Below are positions 57,201-64,000 of a stretch of 64,000 bases of DNA, piece by piece (the first letter of the stretch is position 1; each line of letters opens with the position of its first letter). This DNA is from Cheilinus undulatus (lineage: Eukaryota > Chordata > Actinopteri > Labriformes > Labridae), in NCBI RefSeq assembly GCF_018320785.1, contig NC_054881.1, positions 18,352,275-18,416,274 of the forward strand, given 5' to 3'. The notes beneath the pieces were generated by a model, which was not told where the DNA came from, did no database searches, and saw only the letters and a list, made by a program, of their open reading frames with translations. Position numbers and translations under genes: made by a program.

Positions 57201-60200
57201 TGTGTGCTTCCACCCCTCCATGGTTAATTGAGGTGTCAAGGAAAAATGTTTCACTGCACAATACATCTTCATATTTTGACTCTGTCAGATGCAGTGCTCA
57301 TCAAAAACTTAGTCCTTTGCACCTTATCGAACTGCAAAAAAAGTAACTCACGCTCAGTTTCTTCTTTGCTTTTGCCTGTGAGGAGGCAGCAGTTAAATAT
57401 TTGCCATTGCATAGCTGTATTGTGTCTGTCTTGTTGAATTAATATCATCTTTTTGACTTTCCATTTATCTGTATTTGAAGGTTTGATGCTCTGGCAGAAG
57501 AGCCAAGGGGAGCAGTGCTGGACAACATGTTTATGGGAGGATCATGCATCATTAAGAGGCCTCCAAGCACTCTGCTGTATCACAGAGTCCCTCACAACTT
57601 TGAGACCTTGAACATCAAGGTATTTCTGTTTTTCTAAGCTGGATTTCAAGGCTTTAATGCCTTTATTGAGATGAAAATGGAAATTTGTATCCAATTCCAG
57701 CTTTAAGGACTTAATTGAAAATGTGGATTTCATCTTTATATTAACCCCCCAGAGATGTAGCAAAGTAAAACGGCAGCAATAAGATTAGTAATGCTATATT
57801 AGTGTAATGATACCAAAATGAGGGTTCTTGGTCCTTAGGTGGGGGTACAAAGCGATGACAGGGGGGCTTGGCAAGGCTAAATGGAGACAATTTCAGTATA
57901 ATGTGGTTTTGAATTCTGCCTTCGATTAACACAAGTGTTTGTTGATGTATAGGCTGCCGTGGTGGAGGACTTCAGCACCGAGCCCAAGCCTCTGATCACC
58001 CAGGTCATCAACATGAAGCAGTCAACTTCATCTGAAAGCAACCAACAAGGACAAGGACAATTTTCCTTTCCCATCTTTTTCTTCAGCGGGAGATCTATGA
58101 CAAACTCAAACTCTAAGAAGGCTGCTTTTGAAGCTTCAAAGACAACAGTGAGACACTTAAAAACTTCCATATAGACATGCATTTGGTCTTGTTCTGATGA
58201 AGCCTGCAGCTTATTATTTTCTTATCATTTCTTTCACAGGACTCCAAGTTTTTGAGAGTCCACCAGATTCTGCCAGTGTCTACCTTCAAGGTGAGGGACC
58301 CGAGGGACCTCGTCCTGTCACAGCCTTTCCTCCAGTTCCTCCACGCTCTTCCTCTGGAGTACAACTACGCCCTCTACAGGGAGATCTTCCAGCGCTTTGG
58401 GACACACTACTACAGCTCAGGGGTCCTGGGAGGCCACTATGACTTGCTGTACCAGTACAGCCGAGAGGAGCTCAAGAGCTCAGGTACAACAGAAACTGGT
58501 TTTCAAATTTCTGAATTACATAAATATGTGAACAGATGCCTCAAAAACCCAGACTTTAAAGTTTATTCCATTTGGATCAACAGGAGCATACGAAAGCGTT
58601 CACTTACGTAGCACACTCCAAGGAATACCTGGCTGAAAAATGTTTTTGTGCATTTCAGGACAATGATTACATACAGTTCTCCATAAAATAAAACAGGAAA
58701 CACATTAACCCTGAGATGATGTAAAATAAACCGTACACTTGGATTGTTTGTGACCAACAATGGCATCATGCATAATTACCAATAAGAATAATGTACATTA
58801 TTACTATTTCAAACTTCTTTTGCATCAATTTTTCAATCAAGATCAGACCTGATTGCCCTATTTGTCCTAGTTTAAGGGCAAAATGCATTGATTTTTTTAA
58901 GTAAACACAAGAAAATAATTGTTTCATATACTACACACAAATTGGATTTTGTTGAAGTGAGATTATCACAACCTTGAATACGTAAATAATGAGCAACAAC
59001 TTTGACATTTATTAATTATTTTCTTTTTTCTAAGATTTTAATAATTGCTAAAATAGTGTCCCTAGTGGAAACCAGGAAAAAAAGCACAGATTTCTTCTCA
59101 CGCTTAATACAGAAAAATGGCTGATATTTGGTAAAGAACATGAAAAGCTGCAAATTCAAAGTAATGACACCAAATCAAAGCCTAATATCATAAAATGCAT
59201 TTTTTCACTGCTATGGCTGGGGTTTTAAAAATGTTGGGTTTTGATGAGTTACAATGGGTCAGCAACTCCCTGGGTGTATACAAAAAGGGGGCAGAGCTTA
59301 TCATTGACCCGTTAGAAGTTTGTATATTTCAATTTTAAAATTCTATTGAAAAAAACAAAACAATAAAAAACATATCCTCCAAAATGTATGTTATTAGTAG
59401 GAAAATGAATACTTAAGATGATGTATAATGTATAACTCTAACAATTAACAAAATAAAGAGCATCTGTTAATCTTCAATAAAAAAAGTCAAATATTATGAG
59501 TTTATTCCTTAAAGTCCCTGTAAAGTGAAATCCAAACTTTGTGTCTTAACTCACTAGAAAACACACTAGAATAAGGTTGCTATAAGCATGTGGAAAAACT
59601 GAGATCTATGTGTGACTGAATTATAGATTTAGACCATTACAAAGTTGTTAATACAAATATAGGAGCCCATGACATCAATGGTCTTGATTGGGAATGCCCC
59701 CCCACACACACACACACACACGCACACACAGACAATGCTACAAAATCACTGAGCAGTTCATCAAGTAAATTTGTCAAATCTGTCAGTCAAGGTGGCCTAC
59801 AGGTCATTAAAAATATCATAATGGAGCTATTTGTGCCAGAAAACAGTAAACTGAACCCCCAATTTCTGTCTCCCTGCATTCTGTGTTAGAGGATCATATT
59901 TCTCATGAATGGGCATGGCTTCAGCTACAACTGACATGCCCACACCATCCTAGTGCAGATTTTACTGCTTCATTTTTCATCATTTTGATGCTTAAGCCTA
60001 TAAACTTAGAGATGTTTTTCATGAATAAAACTTGATCTGGTGGTTTATGACACAGTGGCCTCTCATACAACAAACCTAAAATAATGATTTTTCTTTATCA
60101 CTTTACAGGGACATTAAAAGTCGTGCATTTAGGTGAAGCAGAACTTAGAATTTTTGAGATTATGAGGTTGAAAATAGCTGATTGTGTGGAATAAAATTAT

Positions 60201-63200
60201 TCTAGATGGATCTGTTTCTGTAAACTTGTGTTATCCAACCACTGTTTACAGTTTGGTTTCTTGTTATTTCTTGCCTTTATAGTATCATAAATGTATTAAT
60301 TTAAGAACAGACATTTTTGAGGTTATAATATCAGAACTTGCACATTTTTTAAAATTGGAAATTTTAAGTTTTTTCATATTACATTAAAACAATTTTGAGT
60401 TTTTCTCTCAAAAATGTGACTTTTTTTTAAATTAATAGATACACTGTATGTTTTTTTGAAAATCCTTTAGGATGACCCTAATATACTGTCCGATATTGTG
60501 TTTCTAATCAGGATTTTAGAAAATATATTTGCATCCAATTTTGACAACATCAGAGCAGACAGGGCCCCACGCCCCTTCTGAGATTTTTGGTGTCCCCCCC
60601 TAGGGGTGCCAGGACCCCAGGTTGGGAACCAATGCTTTAAGGGTTCACCTGTTTTAAATATTATCATATGAAAGTGCTTTACACCACTTTATGGTTGGGG
60701 CTTGATATTCACTGTTAATCGAAAAAATAAATGTACTTACTTGAATGGTGGTGCCGTGGATAGTGTTGGAACGTTGGATGTATGGTGTCAGCTCCTTTGT
60801 TTCTGCATCATTTTGAGCTCCATTCTCTCTGAAACAGGTGAAACAGAAGAGCACATTGTGGGTTGTCTGAATCGAGAGCTCACCTGGTCTGTCATTCTCT
60901 ACACTGAGCACAGTCAAGTGAGCCGATGCACTGACAGCAGGATGACCCAGAAATTTCAAGGTTTCCTCTGTTTCTGTTTCCTCTGGCTATCACTGATTTT
61001 ACATTTCATTCCCTTTTTTCATTACTCAAAGATTTCTTTGTTTCAGGCTCATACGTTCAGGCATCAGAGAAGTCTTTCTCCTTGGTGAAAGGAGGTCGGA
61101 CCAGAGAGGCAGCAGCTCTGGCCTGGGAGAGGCAGGGACCAGCTCCGGACAAAACTTCCTACAAGAACTGGGCCAAATCAGTGCTTGAGAATCCAGCAGT
61201 GGTCGAATACAAGGTTCTAAAAAATATATGCAGAAAATAGTTAAAGCTGTGAATCTTGAAAAAGCTGACCGTGTGTTTTTGTCCAGCTGCTTCCCATCGT
61301 TGATCTGGTCAGAGGGATCCCGTGTGCTGTCACAAAGAGGAGACACCTGAGAAGGGCACTGCTGCAGTATTTGGATGAGTTTGATACCTGCAAGTGTGCT
61401 CCCTGTCCAAACAACGCCAGGCCAGTTCTCTCCGGCACCGAGTGCAAGTGTGTTTGTCAAACTGGCACATTTGGCACAAACTGTGAGAGAAGAGCTCCAG
61501 ACTTCACTTCAGGTAGGACGAGGGCAGAATGAAAAGACTTGGGGACTATAACCTTATATAGCCAACTGACATAGAAGAGAGCTGAATTCAAAAGTCTTGG
61601 TAATGTTGATTGTTTTTGATGTATTATTACCACCACAGAGGGAGTGGATGGCTACTGGAGCTGTTGGGGTCCATGGAGCAACTGTGGAGCTACAATGAAG
61701 AGACGTCGAACAAGGAGGTGCGATAACCCAAGTCCTCTCAGAGGAGGACAACCCTGCACAGGTCCTGACAGACAGGAGGAGCCGTGTTACATCTCCATCT
61801 TTGAAAAGTAGGACAAACTCTTTGCTTGATATACTTTTACTGTCATGAATAGTCACATACATGACCACCTAGTTATGCATAATTTTGGATTTACTGAATG
61901 TGTTTCATTTTTCCGTCTCCAGACAGAATACATGTGATAATGATGATGACTTTACTGAAGGCTGGATAGATGAGTTGCCTCCTGGTGTGCAGGGCTGCCT
62001 GAGGCCACAGAGACCTGAAAACAGCTTCCTCAGGGTATAACCCAACTCTCCTGACAATAATTAATGACTTAACTGCACAGACAAGGGTATATTTATCTCA
62101 TCTTGAAGAAATAGATAAAAGTGAAAACACATTTCTACAAAGCAATGTCAAAAAAAAAATTTAATACACTTTAAAGTGACTGACCTAATTCAACAGAGGT
62201 CTAGCCAATTGGTGCTAGAAGTCTCACAATTAGTGAAATGGGGATCACATAGGTACAGTGTATTTTTATCGATTGATTGAAGTAGAAAGACACCTGTGTC
62301 TGGAAGGTCAAATCACTGGTTAATCAGTATTCCTGGATGCCATTACACCATGAAGACAAAAGAACACTCAAAGCAACTCAGAGAACAGCGTATTGAAAAG
62401 TGTAAGTCAGTGGATAGATAAAAAACATTTCCAAGGCACTGAACATCCCCAAAGTTCAGTTAAATCCATCATCAAGAAATGGAAGGAATATGACACATTT
62501 CTAAATCTGCCTTGATCAGGACATCCTCAAAAACTGAGTGACCATGAACGAAGGAGACTAGTAAGAAAGGCCACCGAGACTCCTAGGACTACTCTGAAGG
62601 AGTTACAAGACAAGATGCTACATTTGGCAGACACCAAACACTGCACATTGACATCTTAAAGCAAGGTGGTGGCAGCATCATGCTGTGGGGATGCTTCTTG
62701 GCAGCCAACCCTGGAGGGTTTATAAAGGTGAAGGGCAGAAGAATGGAGTAATATCACAGTGTCCAGATGTGCAAAACTGATCGAGACCTGTCCACACTGA
62801 CTCAGTGATGTAATGATAGCCAAAGGTGCATGTACTAAGTTCTTAGTACAACTTTAAGGGGGTGAATATCTATGGTTTTAAACTCTTGGTATTAAAAAGG
62901 ATCTGAGGTTTTGACAACCTTAATTTTAACCCTTTTGATGTCATTTATTCTTTTCCTCCTCCTTAGAAAGCAAAGCAGTATTATGACTTTGGGGAGGATG
63001 AGGAGTTCCAGTGCTTCACTGGATTTGACCTTGAGGGTTTTCAGTATATCAGCTGTCTCCCTGATGGGACATGGAGCCAACCAGGAGGAAGATGCATCAG
63101 TGAGTTTGTTTCATGCACCAAACAAGTCAATAATCCTCAGGGATTCTGCTTATTTAATGCTTTTTCTCTTTTATTTCTTGTATTGCCTTCTTCTCCTCAA

Positions 63201-63638
63201 TAAAACTATTAACTGAAGGGATATTTCTGCATCAGAATCTTCAACTATCTGAACTTTCATCCTTTAGGGAGACTGTGCCTGCCTCCTGAGATCCCTGACG
63301 GCATGACGCTGTTCCCCACCAAAGACGAGTACAGAGTGGAAGAGTCTGTGGGTTTTAACTGTAATGAGCCTGGTCTGCTGCCAGTGCCTTCAGGTTTCTA
63401 TAAATGCAGCAGCAGTCTCACCTGGGAACCTCCTTTACCTGCTGACCTTCGCTGCACTAATGGTACTGATGGTAGAGTTTAATAATATGTTTATAATAAA
63501 ATTACTCAGTAGACCAAAAGCAGCAAAATTTTCTCTTTTTTTATCACTAGATGAGCCGTTTGTTCCTGATGATCAGTGTGGTCCAGGAGAGAGACGACAG
63601 AACTCTAGGTGTGTCTGTATTCAGCGGGAGAGCTGCCT
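54223..63638 (+). CDS. c6: Complement component C6, partial (3' end beyond window)
   Basis: Secreted plasma protein that joins C5b to start the membrane attack complex. Exons: 54223-54368, 54586-54742, 55331-55475, 55700-55841, 57481-57619, 57953-58147, 58240-58483, 60838-60960, 61047-61213, 61287-61512, 61639-61807, 61923-62034, 62967-63099, 63268-63462, 63551-63638; 793 complete codons in one frame. Domains: signal peptide 1-22; two N-terminal TSP1 modules (PWGSWSVC; GPWSDC); LDLRA about 145-180 (CGDNSDERDC); MACPF about 190-520 with the signature FGTHYYSSG; EGF-like about 525-560; third TSP1 about 565-615; two CCP modules about 640-763; then the start of FIM1. Three TSP1 modules separate C6 from C7, which has two. 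The intron after exon 2 of the coding set uses a GC donor. CCP2 and FIM reading continues off the right edge; expected length is near 930 residues. Confidence 0.95.
54743..55330 (+). other. c6: GC-AG intron of c6
   Basis: Exon ends AAACAG and the intron starts GCAAGA; the acceptor is CTACTTTCAG before TTTCGG. Joining at this point keeps the TSP1 frame (KKQ-FRTRF), and no GT donor nearby does. CAG|GCAAG is the usual strong context of GC-AG introns. Confidence 0.8.
56290..56870. repeat. Degenerate T-rich tandem array in c6 intron
   Basis: Repeated variants of TTTTTGCCACTTTTAACCCA with irregular 15-25 bp spacing. Long poly-T near 56338-56356. It inflates the intron between coding exons 4 and 5. 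Confidence 0.75.
59511..60119. mobile_element. Inverted-repeat DNA element (copy 2)
   Basis: Left AAGTCCCTGTAAAGTGAAA and right CACTTTACAGGGACATT are inverted repeats. The interior matches 4470-5145. A (CA)n tract lies inside. No transposase; in the c6 intron between coding exons 7 and 8. Confidence 0.75.
59703..59729. repeat. (CA)n microsatellite
   Basis: About 13 CA units with one CG variant. Confidence 0.9.
60120..60640. repeat. hAT-like fragment related to 31247-33127
   Basis: Shared phrases: AACTTAGAATTT.T.AGATTATGAGG, AAAATAGCTGATT, and the terminal CCCAGGTTGGGAACCAATG at 60617-60635. Only one end is found, so a truncated copy, next to the element at 59511. Confidence 0.6.
62120..62880 (+). 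mobile_element. Tc1-like remnant related to 45611-46807
   Basis: Parallel phrases: GACCTAATTCAACAGAGGTC, CAGTATTCCTGGATGCCATT, ACACCATGAAGACAAAAGAAC, TCCATCATCAAGAAATGGAA, and GGTGGTGGCAGCATCATGCT. Ends are lost. In the c6 intron between coding exons 12 and 13. Confidence 0.75.
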
Positions 63639-64000
63639 GTAAGTGTTTAGTAGATATTTAATCCTTATGCTTTTAAAAATACAGTTCTATGCATAAGTTT
63701 TAGCCATGTAGGGTCACTCAGCAGCCAAGGTCAAGCTCGATGGCGTTTATTTTTTCTGGGCCTTATCTACTCTGGCGATATGCTCTGAGACTGTTGGGTT
63801 TTTGGGCCCTTGGGACAACCATAGTATGACAAGGGGCTAGTGGCAACCCTACTACCTGCCAAGGTGGTACCCTTGGCCGTACTTACTATCTAAATCCACC
63901 CCTTACTCTGCCCTAAAGGTGTGGACTTCATTTTTTTAACACATTATTTTCTCATGCCTCTGGTAACATGCAAGGACATCCAGAGCAGTCTGGGTTGTGT
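63639..64000 (+). other. c6: c6 intron to the window edge
   Basis: Starts with donor GTAAGT. No exon recognised before the edge; the sequence from about 63705 on is GC-richer and may be an interspersed repeat, unproven. Confidence 0.4.

Noticed and set aside
54223-63638. Identification as C7 instead of C6
   Set aside because: Two TSP1 modules precede LDLRA and a third follows the EGF-like module; C7 has only one before LDLRA.

Overview
The window reads as AT-rich vertebrate nuclear DNA, most likely from a teleost fish. Coding sequence is split into short exons with GT-AG introns. The gene content is vertebrate, and the introns and intergenic DNA are full of Tc1-like, hAT-like and other inverted-repeat DNA elements plus LINE and tRNA-derived SINE fragments typical of fish genomes. 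Nothing prokaryotic or plasmid-like is present. All identifications come from reading the sequence and from family knowledge; no database search was run.

Layout. 1-5.5 kb: intergenic DNA with one SINE and one inverted-repeat element. 5.5-7.8 kb, minus strand: an unrecognised four-exon gene for a basic 294-residue protein with an internal 23-residue tandem repeat. 7.8-16.3 kb: a CpG-rich 5' flank, LINE fragments, a Tc1-like element and simple repeats. 16.4-17.6 kb, minus strand: intronless serotonin 5-HT1A receptor (htr1a), with an inverted-repeat element just 3' of it. 21.2-30.3 kb, plus strand: rnf180, a membrane-anchored RING E3 ligase, with a CRE+TATA promoter candidate. 30.3-37 kb: intergenic DNA with a hAT-like and a Tc1-like element. 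37.2-47.0 kb, plus strand: rgs7bp, the palmitoylated anchor of R7 RGS proteins, whose first intron holds three DNA elements inside one another. 47-52.6 kb: intergenic DNA with another three-level nest. 52.6-63.6 kb, plus strand: complement component c6, entered from its promoter and cut by the right edge within the FIM modules.

The order htr1a-rnf180-rgs7bp matches the conserved vertebrate block (human chromosome 5). htr1a and rnf180 are divergent, with predicted promoters about 3.5 kb apart. Three neighbours touch monoamine or Gi/o signalling: the receptor, a ligase reported to control MAO-A, and an anchor for Gi/o-terminating RGS complexes. c6 belongs to the membrane attack complex and is functionally unrelated. 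The most interesting items are the unrecognised gene at 5.5-7.8 kb, the GC-AG intron and two short uORFs of c6, a uORF before htr1a, the CRE/TATA pair before rnf180, and the nested transposons.
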